Shown here piece by piece: positions 52,527-62,060 of a stretch of 64,000 bases of DNA (position 1 is its first letter; each line of letters opens with the position of its first letter). The notes beneath the pieces were generated by a model. That model saw nothing but the letters and a program-made list of their open reading frames with translations, was not told the DNA's origin and did no database searches. The translations under genes and the position numbers were made by a program. The stretch lies in the NCBI RefSeq assembly GCF_000002875.2, contig NC_009420.2, positions 1,898,951 through 1,962,950 on the forward strand, written 5' to 3'. The stretch comes from Leishmania infantum JPCM5. Taxonomy: Eukaryota > Euglenozoa > Kinetoplastea > Trypanosomatida > Trypanosomatidae.

Positions 52527-53708
52527 TTACGCTTTTTTTCCAACATCAAACTCGCGGAGACTCAGCACCATGCGGTTTGTCTTCAAGCGACGCTCGAAGG
52601 TGAAGAGAAGCGCCAGATCGGTAGCGTTGCAGGGCCGCAGCTTCTCCTGCACGAGCGAGGATGGCAGAACAAAAGGACCGTTCCTTACAAGAGAGATGAC
52701 GGCACCGCTGCGCTGGAGCCTGCGCGCCGCGCGATACGGCAGTAGAGGCGTTGTGACGAGCAGTCGCTCTTCCGTGAGCAGCGGTATCGCGGAGAACAAC
52801 TGGTTTGCCACGGTGTCGCGTGATGGCGGCGGTGGTGGGCAGCATACGCACGAGCACGACACACCGACGTCAGTCGAGAGCTGAGGCTGCACTCTTGCTT
52901 GCAGCGTCGCCTCGACGTCCTTTGCGGCGTGCTGCACCACCTCCAGCGGTGTCCCGCGAGGAAAGCGTACGTCGTACACGCCAAAGTTGCCGAGGCTCTC
53001 GTTGTTCCAGTACCGTACCATGGAGACGTCGTTGCTTGCAATGCCGATGCCCTTCATGCCATCAAAGAACCCTATTGGCCGGAGCACATTGAGCCCGAGC
53101 AGCGGGCTGGGGTCCGCGCCCACGATCGGGGCCATGCGGTGCACAAAACTGCGGGGATCGCTCTCCTCCGAGGAGACAGACACGCCAGGGTGCAGATAGA
53201 TGAAGGTGTAGGTGCGATGCAGCGCACGCTTTAGCGCGGGCACCCACGTACCCTGAGCAGCGCGTGAGGCTTCCCGTACGTGCGCGCCTGTCGACGAGCT
53301 CGACTGCAGCGCTGGCAGAGAAGAGCAGACCTGGATGTCTAGCTGCTGAAACGTCTCCCAACTAAGCTGGCTCTCGAGGTCGCTGGCACTTGATACGATT
53401 ACTTCATTCACCTTCAAACGGCCGCTCTTCGCCAGCGCCTGCGTCTCCGCAAACGGGATGCCGCAGCGGTGAAAGAGCCAGTGATACAGGGAGGGGGCAT
53501 GGGCAACGGTGTTGAGCTGTGCGTTGATGAAGCCGCGCCGGTTACGCAGCAGCGCAGCCTCCGTCAGCTCCTTCTTGTGCAGTACACCGACGCGGAAGAC
53601 GCGGCCCTTTGTCTGCTTCGCCACGTATTGCTTCTTCGCGATCGGGTACTGACGCACACTCGCCAGTCGCGTGAGCCCCCTGTTCAGTTTCTCAAGATTG
53701 AAACTCAT
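52527..53708 (-). CDS. S4-domain protein with diverged RsuA-type pseudouridine-synthase fold
   Basis: This 393-residue protein starts at MSFNLEKLNRGLTRLASVRQ (ATG at 53708), a basic N-terminus that may target mitochondria. Residues 80-112 look like an S4 RNA-binding motif (CGIPFAETQALAKSGRLKVN). The 145-285 part resembles the catalytic core of the RsuA/RluB family: TYTFIYLHPGVSVSSEE, then the key segment RPIGFFDGMKGIGIASND where bacterial enzymes have GRLDxxTxGLLLLTND. The Asp is kept but the Arg and Thr are not. NFGVYDVRFPRGTPLEV follows. It may be a weak or inactive pseudouridine synthase that works as a mitoribosome assembly factor, several of which have been found in trypanosomes. The function is inferred from fold likeness only. 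Confidence 0.6.
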   Translation of the reverse strand: MSFNLEKLNRGLTRLASVRQYPIAKKQYVAKQTKGRVFRVGVLHKKELTEAALLRNRRGFINAQLNTVAHAPSLYHWLFHRCGIPFAETQALAKSGRLKVNEVIVSSASDLESQLSWETFQQLDIQVCSSLPALQSSSSTGAHVREASRAAQGTWVPALKRALHRTYTFIYLHPGVSVSSEESDPRSFVHRMAPIVGADPSPLLGLNVLRPIGFFDGMKGIGIASNDVSMVRYWNNESLGNFGVYDVRFPRGTPLEVVQHAAKDVEATLQARVQPQLSTDVGVSCSCVCCPPPPPSRDTVANQLFSAIPLLTEERLLVTTPLLPYRAARRLQRSGAVISLVRNGPFVLPSSLVQEKLRPCNATDLALLFTFERRLKTNRMVLSLREFDVGKKA

Positions 53709-54830
53709 CTCCCTTTATTGGTGAATTTGCGTGTTGTTCTTTTGTGCGTCTATGCAGAGAGCGAGACGAGCGAGACGAGCGGAGTGAGAAAAAGAAAGAG
53801 GGGAGGGAGCCGATAGAGCACGACGTACGGAGGCGGTTGCGTCGTAATGAGCCGACCCACAACAACACTTGTTGTCCGCCTCCACCGCGTACCCACGCAC
53901 GCTCACACCGAAAAGGACCGAAAGGAAGTTGTATAGGGGTGGGACGCAGGTGGCGTCTGCAACCGCACCTCTTTTCACCTGCACACGGAGCAAGCCTACA
54001 CCAGACACGCATGCACAAACACGCGCATAACACAACGCGAAAAGCCTGCGTCGTTTGTTTCGCGCACAAAGACGCACACATGCCAAGGATATGCGGAGTG
54101 TGCCGGCGTTGGGGGGGGTGGAAACAGCCCAGAAATGAGGCGAAATGATAAAAAAAGGGGTGCAGGGGGAGAGGGGGCAACAACAACAAAAAAAAAACAT
54201 GAAAAGATATGAAGGAAGCGAGCGGAAGAAATTGAGGCAGGGGAAGGGTGCACGTCGCTGTGCTGCCGCGGGAGCCGAATACGCGGCGGAGATTCCATCG
54301 AATAGACTACATCATGGGACGTCGGCGTGAGTTCATGGGTGCGAGAATGTGGCAACGCAGCCCTTCATTGCGCGCGCGCCAGGGCTGCGTCGCTCTCCTT
54401 GCAGGATAGCATCTACGAGCACCCACGGCAACAAAGAAGCCAATGCTAGCAGACAGATGCATGCCTTGGTGCTGTGGTTATTTGTATTACGTTGGCTCAT
54501 AGCCTCTCTAGGTTCTCGTACACGCCTACACCCAACCCGAACGAGTGGGAACAACAAAGAAAGCTCTCCGGCCCGTTAGTTTTATTTTTCCTTTTCGGTT
54601 GTTACGCGTCTGCTCATCCGAGTTAAACCCAGAGAAGCAAAGAGGGAGACCTGCGCTGCACTCGACACGCAGCCATCGAGAAACAGAGACGGAAATGCAT
54701 GCGCTCGACCCGCGCACCGCCTATTCCCCCCCCCCCAACACACACACACGCGCGCGTTTATGTGCGGGTGTGAAAGGTCGCAAACGCCGCGGCGCGCACG
54801 CGCGCCACATCACCGGAATCCCTCTCGCTC
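53709..54830. other. Intergenic, no gene seen
   Basis: Purine-rich 53755-53820 (5' side) and 54140-54245; no coding signal. Confidence 0.6.
53750..53805 (-). promoter_or_regulatory. Candidate trans-splice acceptor for S4-domain gene
   Basis: A minus-strand C/T tract (53805-53758) is followed by the first AG at 53751-53750, 41 nt before the ATG. Confidence 0.65.
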
Positions 54831-56693
54831 TCATTCGTGGCCCTCTGTCTTGTACTTGCTTGCCTCCACCTGCAGCTGCTTTGCGATGGCGGCCTGCTTC
54901 ACCTTGTTGCGCTCGCCGTTCACGAAGCGCAGTGCTCGGCGCGGTAGCGCCACCGTGTCCGCAAGATGACGCTGCGTCTGCACAAGACGGTTCGCAATCA
55001 GCCGCTTCACATCAGCATCGATGTCATCGGCAGACGCGGCAACGGCAATGGCAGAGAGCACATCCATGCTTGATGGCGAGAAGCAAAGCGTGCCCCCGGC
55101 CTCCCACAGTTGATCGACCACCTCGCGCAGTGCGGCTGTGTCACCGGGTGTCAGAGACTTGAGGCTGATCACCGTCTCGATCTGGTTCGCCTGCTCCGCA
55201 ATGTCATTCTCCGCCTGCTGCTCCAGCAGCGTCGCGAATCGCTCGTCCGCAGCGGCCAGCAGGCCTTTCTCCTTGCACCACTCCAGCACCTTGCAAAACT
55301 TGGAGAGGGGCTGCTGCGTGACGTTCGGCGGGCGCTGCTCCAGCACCGTCTCCAACGCATGAAAGGCCGCAGAGATGGCCGCCTGAAAGCCCTCGATCTC
55401 GTCGTCAGTAAGAGGGACGCGGCGTTGAGTGACGGCGAGGGCTGCATGGTCCACTGCGGTGGCAGAAGTGCCTGAGGAAGCGGCTTCGGCTGCTGTCCGT
55501 GGCAGCCCCTCCTCGTCGTCCCCGCCGAACACCTGCTCACTACTCCGCACTGTCGCCTCTTCGGCCGGTTCCTCGACGTGGGTATCCGAGGCGCCTTTTG
55601 CTGCAGCCCTTGGCGGCGGTGCAAACGTCGGTTCTACAAGTCGACGCGCCTTCGACAGCAGCTTGCTGATTAGCTGGCACTTGGCTGCATAGTCGAACTT
55701 CTCCGCGGAGGGCGTGGGGATCACGCTGTCCTTCTCAACGTCGTCCTGCGCGTCGGTGATCAAGGCTGTCAGTTTCTTGGCGCACACCTGAATATCTGCG
55801 ACGGACGTCGACATCTCGATCAGCCGCTGAAGGCGACCAACAACGTCAAGGGAGGCTAGTTTCTTGAGAAGCTCGCGAGGTGAGAGAAGCGATGCCGCCT
55901 CTGCGTCCAGCGGAGGCGCCACCGGCGCCGGTGGCTGAGGTGGCGGCGCCAAGTCCTCCGCCTCGCCCTCCGCAGGGATGGCGGCATCTGCCTCCGCCGC
56001 CTTTACGGGCAGTGTACGAACACCCTCACCCCACGCCGACTTGCGCACACCCTCTTGCTCGCAGCGGATCAGAAACTCATGCGCTGGCGGGATCATGGGG
56101 CTTTTGCCAAGCGCGTACAAGGCAAAGAGGCGCTCGAGAGTCGTAAAAACCTCGTCCTTGTACTGTGACATGAGCTCCACGTAGACTGCTTTGGGCCGCT
56201 GGCTTACGGCTTGCAGGAAAGTGTTGACGGACTTGACTTCACGGAACTTTTTGCTTGCGTGGTAATCGCGGATGTACTCGGCGATCGTTTCCGCGTCGCC
56301 CAGCGTGGAGCGCAAGAGGGCAAAGTTGGAGTTGGGCTTCATATCTTTCTTCGCGCGCTTCGCCGTCCGTTCCGCATGAAGTGGTGAGTGAGAGCCGTGC
56401 TTCCCCGAGAGAGAGCGGTGGCGCATGAACTTCTTTGGCATGAAGCCGCGATCTTCAGGCGGCCCGTTGCGTCGGCCTCGCCCGCGAGTGTCGCCGCGAC
56501 CCCGAGCATCGCCCCAATCTCTGCCATGCCCTCGGAAGGCGTCCTGGCCGCCGTGCGACCACCCGCGACCGCGACCGCGGCGGTCATTGGTGCCGCGACC
56601 ACCTCGAAACATACCGCGCCCGCCCCGGCCGGCCCCTCCGGACGAGGAAGCATTCCCTGCTGGGGCGCTCGCAGACGACACGGGGGCCTCCAT
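54831..56693 (-). CDS. RGG-box protein with helical body, hypothetical
   Basis: This 620-residue protein starts at MEAPVSSASAPAG (ATG at 56693). The frame continues upstream only to non-ATG codons. Residues 18-80 are an RGG/RG box (GRGGRGMFRGGRG, RRGRGRGW, RGRGDTRGRGRRNGP), a likely RNA-binding and arginine-methylation region. A basic patch follows (TAKRAKKD). The rest is helical, with Ala/Pro/Glu-rich linkers at 220-265 and 370-410. Segments such as FALLRSTLGDAETIAEYIRDYH, ELMSQYKDEVFTTLERLFALYALG and AFHALETVLEQRPP suggest helical repeats. No RRM or helicase motif is seen. RNA binding is inferred from composition; I cannot name the family. Confidence 0.8.
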   Translation of the reverse strand: MEAPVSSASAPAGNASSSGGAGRGGRGMFRGGRGTNDRRGRGRGWSHGGQDAFRGHGRDWGDARGRGDTRGRGRRNGPPEDRGFMPKKFMRHRSLSGKHGSHSPLHAERTAKRAKKDMKPNSNFALLRSTLGDAETIAEYIRDYHASKKFREVKSVNTFLQAVSQRPKAVYVELMSQYKDEVFTTLERLFALYALGKSPMIPPAHEFLIRCEQEGVRKSAWGEGVRTLPVKAAEADAAIPAEGEAEDLAPPPQPPAPVAPPLDAEAASLLSPRELLKKLASLDVVGRLQRLIEMSTSVADIQVCAKKLTALITDAQDDVEKDSVIPTPSAEKFDYAAKCQLISKLLSKARRLVEPTFAPPPRAAAKGASDTHVEEPAEEATVRSSEQVFGGDDEEGLPRTAAEAASSGTSATAVDHAALAVTQRRVPLTDDEIEGFQAAISAAFHALETVLEQRPPNVTQQPLSKFCKVLEWCKEKGLLAAADERFATLLEQQAENDIAEQANQIETVISLKSLTPGDTAALREVVDQLWEAGGTLCFSPSSMDVLSAIAVAASADDIDADVKRLIANRLVQTQRHLADTVALPRRALRFVNGERNKVKQAAIAKQLQVEASKYKTEGHE

Positions 56694-58239
56694 GAGGTTT
56701 CTTCTTGGCAGTAGACGTGGCAGTCCGAAAGTACAGGGATGGCCCCCACCGTTCGCGACACGAACGCGACAATGACGCAAAGTCCGCGGTGCAAGCACAG
56801 CTAATCGTGAAGCAAGTGGCCGCGCCAGTCAGGCAGCGCACCCGTGCAGATGCGCGTTGGAACGGAGACGAAGAAGGGGAAAGTGAGGGGCGAACGCATG
56901 CCTAGAAACGCGCAGAAGTCACCCATACAAATTCACGCACGTTTCTCGTGTTGTCGTCTGCGAGATTCCGGCCCGAAACGGTGAGCTACAAGAGTGGCGG
57001 ACAGCTCTCTCGACAATCGCCGTCACAACCCCCACACAGCGCTTACGCGGTGCTCTAGTGGTGGTGCTTCTTCCTTCTCGAAGGCGCCACACATACACAC
57101 ACACACACACACATGCGCGAGACTGCACGCCCAAAGCTGTGCGCTGCCCGATGCAAACACGCCCACTGGTGGCTCGGCCTGGCTGTTTCATGTGATGTTT
57201 AGCATCGCTATTTTTCTTTTGGCATTCCTTGAAGGCGTGATTCGCTGATACGCGCCGCCGCTTAGACTCACGTGCAGAGATGGCGCAGCTCCTCCGCACA
57301 TAGGAGACACGCTGCTGCATGGTCACTGAGAGAGGGATCTTGAGCTACGACACGCAAAAAAAAAGCACCGGTAGAAAAACAGTCCCTTCCCAACACGGAC
57401 ACGAAGAAAAAACAAGCACACATCCCACACCACCGACGTATGAGCAGTGCATACTCGAAAATACAAGAGGGAAGGGACATACACGCATATACATATACAT
57501 GTGTCCCGGTATCAGACGACGATGGGCCCTCCTTCTGTCGTCGAGGACGCAAAGAGAGCGAGTACAGGAAGTCTCCATGAGGTAGCTGTTCATGTTCATT
57601 TTTGTTTGTTCAAGGAAGCCCGGCCGGAGCAAAAGACAAGAACCCCCCCCCCACACACACACACGCACACGCACGCTCCGCACCTCAACAAAAAGCAAAA
57701 CATCCACAAACAAAAAAAAAAAGAAAAAAGGTCAGAGTGCCCAGCAGGAGATTCAGCATGGATCTACGCGTCTGCCAGAGGCCCTTCTCTGTCCGCGTGT
57801 AAGCTCGTATGCCGCATGCATCTGCCACACACACAAACACACACATAAACAACGCCACCCATCACCGCTGAGCCTCAACTCAAAGACAGGGGGGGAGCAA
57901 GCCTGGGACATGGTGGTGAGAGAGGGCTTCTGCCGCCACACAAAGAGGAGGGATGTCAGCATCGAGGGGCTACACTCTCGGTCGGCGAGGAAACGAGCGC
58001 AACGCACAAGCGATGCACCTCTGCAACGCAGCAGTCGACCTTTCACCCATCTACCAAGCGTTGTATTGTGGAAAGACGAAGAGGTTAAGGGAGGGCCATG
58101 CGTTTTGGTGTTCAGCATCTGCCGACGCGGGGAACGGGCAGCACGTCGGTACAGACGTCGTTGCCATGGCACACTTTGTATGTTTGCGTGTGTGCGTATC
58201 CTCCTTCCCCTCCTCATCTATTGTGTTTCGAGTGCCCGC
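56694..58239. other. Intergenic, no gene seen
   Basis: 5' region of the RGG gene, CA repeats at 57095-57113 and 57652-57673, an A-rich run at 57712-57727, and the 3' region of the CK2 subunit gene. Confidence 0.6.
56801..56896 (-). promoter_or_regulatory. Candidate trans-splice acceptor for RGG-box gene
   Basis: A minus-strand C/T tract at 56896-56866 has its first following AG at 56802-56801. This puts the first in-frame ATG at 56693 with a 5' UTR of about 107 nt. Confidence 0.5.
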
Positions 58240-59067
58240 CTACTCCGCCTTTCCTTTTGAGCTAGAACTTGAGGATTCTGCGGGCAGCCGCTGATCCAAA
58301 ACGTTCGACCCTGCGACGGCGCCCTCTTCTTCTTTGTGGTGAAGCCCGGCCTCGGCTTTGTGTGACACATCCCCTGCGCCTGCGGAGGCGGCCCCGGTCT
58401 CCTCTTCGCCCGCGCCGTTCGTGATGAGGGGCGTGCCTGGCTTGCGAACGCGGAAGCCGTACACCTTCGGCACGTACTGCTGGTTCGGCGGCGGGATCGA
58501 CACGCCGCGCTCGCGTAGCTGCATGAGCAGCAGGTGAGGGAACGTGGTGCCCCAGAAGGCGCCGTCGAGGCTACGGTGGCGGACGGAGCGAGGGTGGTAA
58601 ATGTCCTCGCAGCGTGGACAAAAGAGCTTCACGGAGCTCTCACGCACCACGTCGCTCTGGCCCACCGGGAGCAGCGCATGACCCTCGCAGAAGACGCGGG
58701 GACAGCTACCAAACTCGCCCTGCATATATTTTTCCTCCATCAGCTTGAGGCCGCGGCCGGTGGTGATAAAGCGGGCGTGAATAAGACCGTAGAGGATCTC
58801 CGCGGAACTCTCGACGAGACGCTTCTGCTGCTCGGTAAGGCCGTCGCTCTCCATCGACTCCACGTCGAGGATCAGTTCTAATGCGTAGTGGTAAAATGGC
58901 ACTATGGGAGCCAATCCAGTTAAGTTGAAATCGTCTGTGATGAACTCACGGTCGACCATGCAGAAGAACTCGTTGCCCTTCAAGTCGCAGAACCACGTAA
59001 TCCAGCTCACAAGCTCTTCATCCTCGTACTCGTACTCCATGTTCTCTGGGGAGTACGCCTCATCCAT
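58240..59067 (-). CDS. Casein kinase 2 regulatory (beta) subunit
   Basis: This 275-residue protein starts at MDEAYSPENMEYEYE (ATG at 59067). It has the full CK2-beta core: VSWITWFCDLKGNEFFCMVD, then DREFITDDFNLTGL, AEILYGLIHARFITTGRGL, EKYMQGEFGSCPRVFC, and LFCPRCEDIYHPRS. The dimer-forming zinc finger has Cys122, Cys127, Cys150 and Cys153. DGAFWGTTFPHLLL and YVPKVYGFRV complete the conserved region. The C-terminal 50 residues are Glu/Ser-rich and poorly conserved. The subunit dimerises and links two catalytic alpha subunits, shaping substrate choice of this constitutive kinase in nucleus and cytosol. Nothing is missing. Confidence 0.96.
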   Translation of the reverse strand: MDEAYSPENMEYEYEDEELVSWITWFCDLKGNEFFCMVDREFITDDFNLTGLAPIVPFYHYALELILDVESMESDGLTEQQKRLVESSAEILYGLIHARFITTGRGLKLMEEKYMQGEFGSCPRVFCEGHALLPVGQSDVVRESSVKLFCPRCEDIYHPRSVRHRSLDGAFWGTTFPHLLLMQLRERGVSIPPPNQQYVPKVYGFRVRKPGTPLITNGAGEEETGAASAGAGDVSHKAEAGLHHKEEEGAVAGSNVLDQRLPAESSSSSSKGKAE

Positions 59068-59151
59068 TTTGATGTTCTTCAAGGGGCTTTCGTGTGTGCG
59101 TGCGTATATGCTTTACTTTTTGCTTTTCCGCTCTGGAGTCCCCCTGGCAGT

Positions 59152-59175
59152 CTGAAAAGATCGGTACGGCGGTCT
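59152..59175 (-). promoter_or_regulatory. Candidate trans-splice acceptor for CK2-beta
   Basis: Minus-strand gatcttttcAG with AG at 59153-59152, about 84 nt before the ATG. The pyrimidine tract is short. Confidence 0.4.
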
Positions 59176-61180
59176 TGCGACGTTGACAGATGACGGCAGT
59201 AAATCACGTCGGCGCAGCCAACGGAAGCACGTACACACTCGCCGAACAACAAGTGGGCGAGAAGAGAGCGCGGCGAGCCAGCCGATGCGGCAACTCAAAC
59301 TAGCAAGAACGAGCTCCCTATTGTGAGGTATTATACTACTGCGCGCCCGTGTCGGAGTGCCGCGCACAAAGAACGTGCAATCAGGGGTGAAAAAAAAAGA
59401 CCGGAGATATGTAGTTGGGCAACATCCTGTAGAAAAGAAGGTGGCACACGGAGCAGGAGCATGGTTGACGGCGCGGCGAGGCATCAGCTGTTGCTTGAGA
59501 GAGCAATACCCGCATGATGCGGACGCACATGTCGGGCGCATGCGTTGTCGGAACTTCGGTTCCCGTCCATGTTGTGATCGCTCCCGCTGCTGGACGCGCC
59601 CACACGCTTGAAGGCGTTTGTGCTCTCCGGCGCCGAAGAGGCCCAACACTCGCCTAGCACTGCTTGGACGGCAGCAAAATAAAAAAGGGCAGTCGAACAA
59701 AAGAGCTTTCTTCCCTCTGTGTAGCTCTCTCTATCTGTCTCCTCCAGCAAGGCACCGGGCCTGGCATGAGCCGCACGCCGTCACGCCTCCGCCCTGTGCG
59801 TGGGTTGAGGCCGTTGGAGGTCAGAGTGATCCAGCAAGGAAAACAGGAGAGCAGGAGACGCTCTCACCCTCGTGGATACGCCAGAAGAACACACACACAC
59901 ACGCACGCACGCACGCACAAGCGCGTAGGTGCGCATCGTGGCTGCACCACAACTGTGCGCATGCGCCTTCAGAGTGCTGGGAGACACCAAGTGAACGCGT
60001 CCGCACGGGAGGAGGGCGAAGCGAGAGAGACATGCAGACTCAACCGAGAGGATATCACCCTGGGCATGGCGCACACCGCCATTAACCCGCAGCAACGCCG
60101 CTCGTCTGCCCATCTCCCTACTTTCTCCCTAAGCATCCCCGCATTCTATTTTGTTGCAAGGGTGGTTTTCTCAGTTTCACAGCGACTCACATGTTTAACG
60201 CCTTAGGCTCACATGAGCACAAGAAAGAGAACTGCATATCGCGTACAGCCAAACAAGCAATCCTTCATCTTTTTCTTTTTTGTGCGCCCTGTCGACGCTT
60301 CACTGGACAATTTTTTTCCCTACAAGATCCTCTATTCAAGATAAATAAACACCATGAAGAAACAAAACAACGGTGCTCTCTCATCCCTCCCCCAGTTCCT
60401 CCTTCGCCAGACCGGGTGTGTTGCTGTGTGTGTCGAAACGCCTGCATGTGCGCCTCACTGCCACCCTCTGCCGCCCTTTGCCTCCCCTCTTGCAACCACA
60501 CATCCAATGCATCACACACGCGTCGACGGTGCGGGAACGGGAGAGAGGAGCGGTAGCGGCAGGGAGAGGGGGGGCACACTGCGAACGTGGAGAAGAGGGG
60601 AACAGGCGGAGGGGAGGGAGGAGGGCAGAATAAAAAAGACCAAGAAGCGCACCTGAGTGCTCAGAGAGACACATAGCACACATACACACATACTCACACA
60701 ATCGACAACACATGGATCTTCTTACAAGCACAAACTCAAACACACAGACACGCACACGCATACACCACCTGCATCAACACGTTACCTCCCCTGACACAGC
60801 GAGACTGTTCATGTGGCATGCAGTAGCATCTCTTGAGAGACGCAGAGAGACAAGAAAACGAGATCGATACAAAGGCGCGCGCGCACACACACACAGAGAT
60901 GTTTGAAAAGGCGAGGAGGCCAAAGTGCAAGCTGGAACGCTCGCTGACGCACGCGCATATGCGACGGAAAAAGAGCAAACATCCCCCGCCCCCTCAAGAA
61001 CACAAAAGGAAAAATAATAATAACTAAATAAATAATAGTAAGGGAGCACCGACGAGCTGCAGGAGGAGGTCCTCGTGCTTGTTCTTTCCAGTCGTCCTCC
61101 TCCGCTTCCTCTCTCCCACCTCACCCCAAGTTTCACGAGTACAAACAGAAGAGCAAAGAGGAAAAGAGGAAACCAACAAC

Positions 61181-61247
61181 AATATATATATATACATACA
61201 TATTTATATATGCATACATGTATATATAAATACATCTATATGTATAC
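61181..61247. repeat. AT-rich microsatellite (TA/CATA units)
   Basis: Alternating ta and cata units, very different in composition from the GC-rich surroundings. Confidence 0.85.
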
Positions 61248-62060
61248 CGACGTCAGCACACGCGCGTGCGCAAAAAATCAACGAAAAAAGACAAACAGAG
61301 AGAGACAGACAAACAACGGGTGCTCAGAGCGCTACATAACACTTGCAGCTCTCCTTGCCATCCAAAGAGCCCCTTCGTTTCCTGCGGTTTATCCACCCAA
61401 CACGCCAAACTAACAAAAAGAACATCACAGGAAGAACAGTGTCGCTACACCGAGACGAGGAAAGAATGCACTACGCCCCTTTCCGTTTCCCCCGTGTTTG
61501 CGCTACAGGCCGCTCGTCCACGGCCAAAACCACCCTTCCCTCCCCAGCGTTTCGCTACAAATATCGCCTCCACCCTGGCCTACGTGTGTCTGCACACGCC
61601 TTCTTTGCACCGCTGCCGTGTAAAGAATACGCCCCACCATGGCATACGTTAGCTTCACCTCTTCCTTCTTGCGCCGAGCACGTGCTCCTATGTTGTTGCT
61701 GCTGCTTTCTCAGTGCAGGTACAGAAGAGAGGGAGGGGGTGTACAGTTCGATTCTCGGCTCCTTGACTTGTTTTCCAGCTGTGAGACTGCCTCGGAGAGA
61801 CACCGACATACATACACACACACACACGTAAATACACATACAGATACAAAAACACGCGACTCCGCTTCGAGGGAAGAAGACGGACGACCGCGGTAGCCAG
61901 AGAAATGAGAGGAGAACGAAGATCATGAGTCAAAGACAAGGCGATACGCCCCCCCCCACCCACACACCCACACACACACACACACAAAAGGACGAGAGGT
62001 GACGTCTATAATGGCGGGGGCGCATTGCTCTTTAGTCAAGATAAAAGGAAGTGGGCATGG

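Larger units (their letters stand above)
59068..62060. other. Long intergenic stretch, no gene seen
   Basis: Holds the CK2-beta 5' region, a CA/CGCA repeat at 59890-59919, purine-rich 60540-60640, an AT-rich microsatellite at 61181-61247, and a CA repeat at 61961-61985. Open frames are low complexity. Most of it is probably the 3' UTR of the Pumilio-type gene. Confidence 0.55.
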
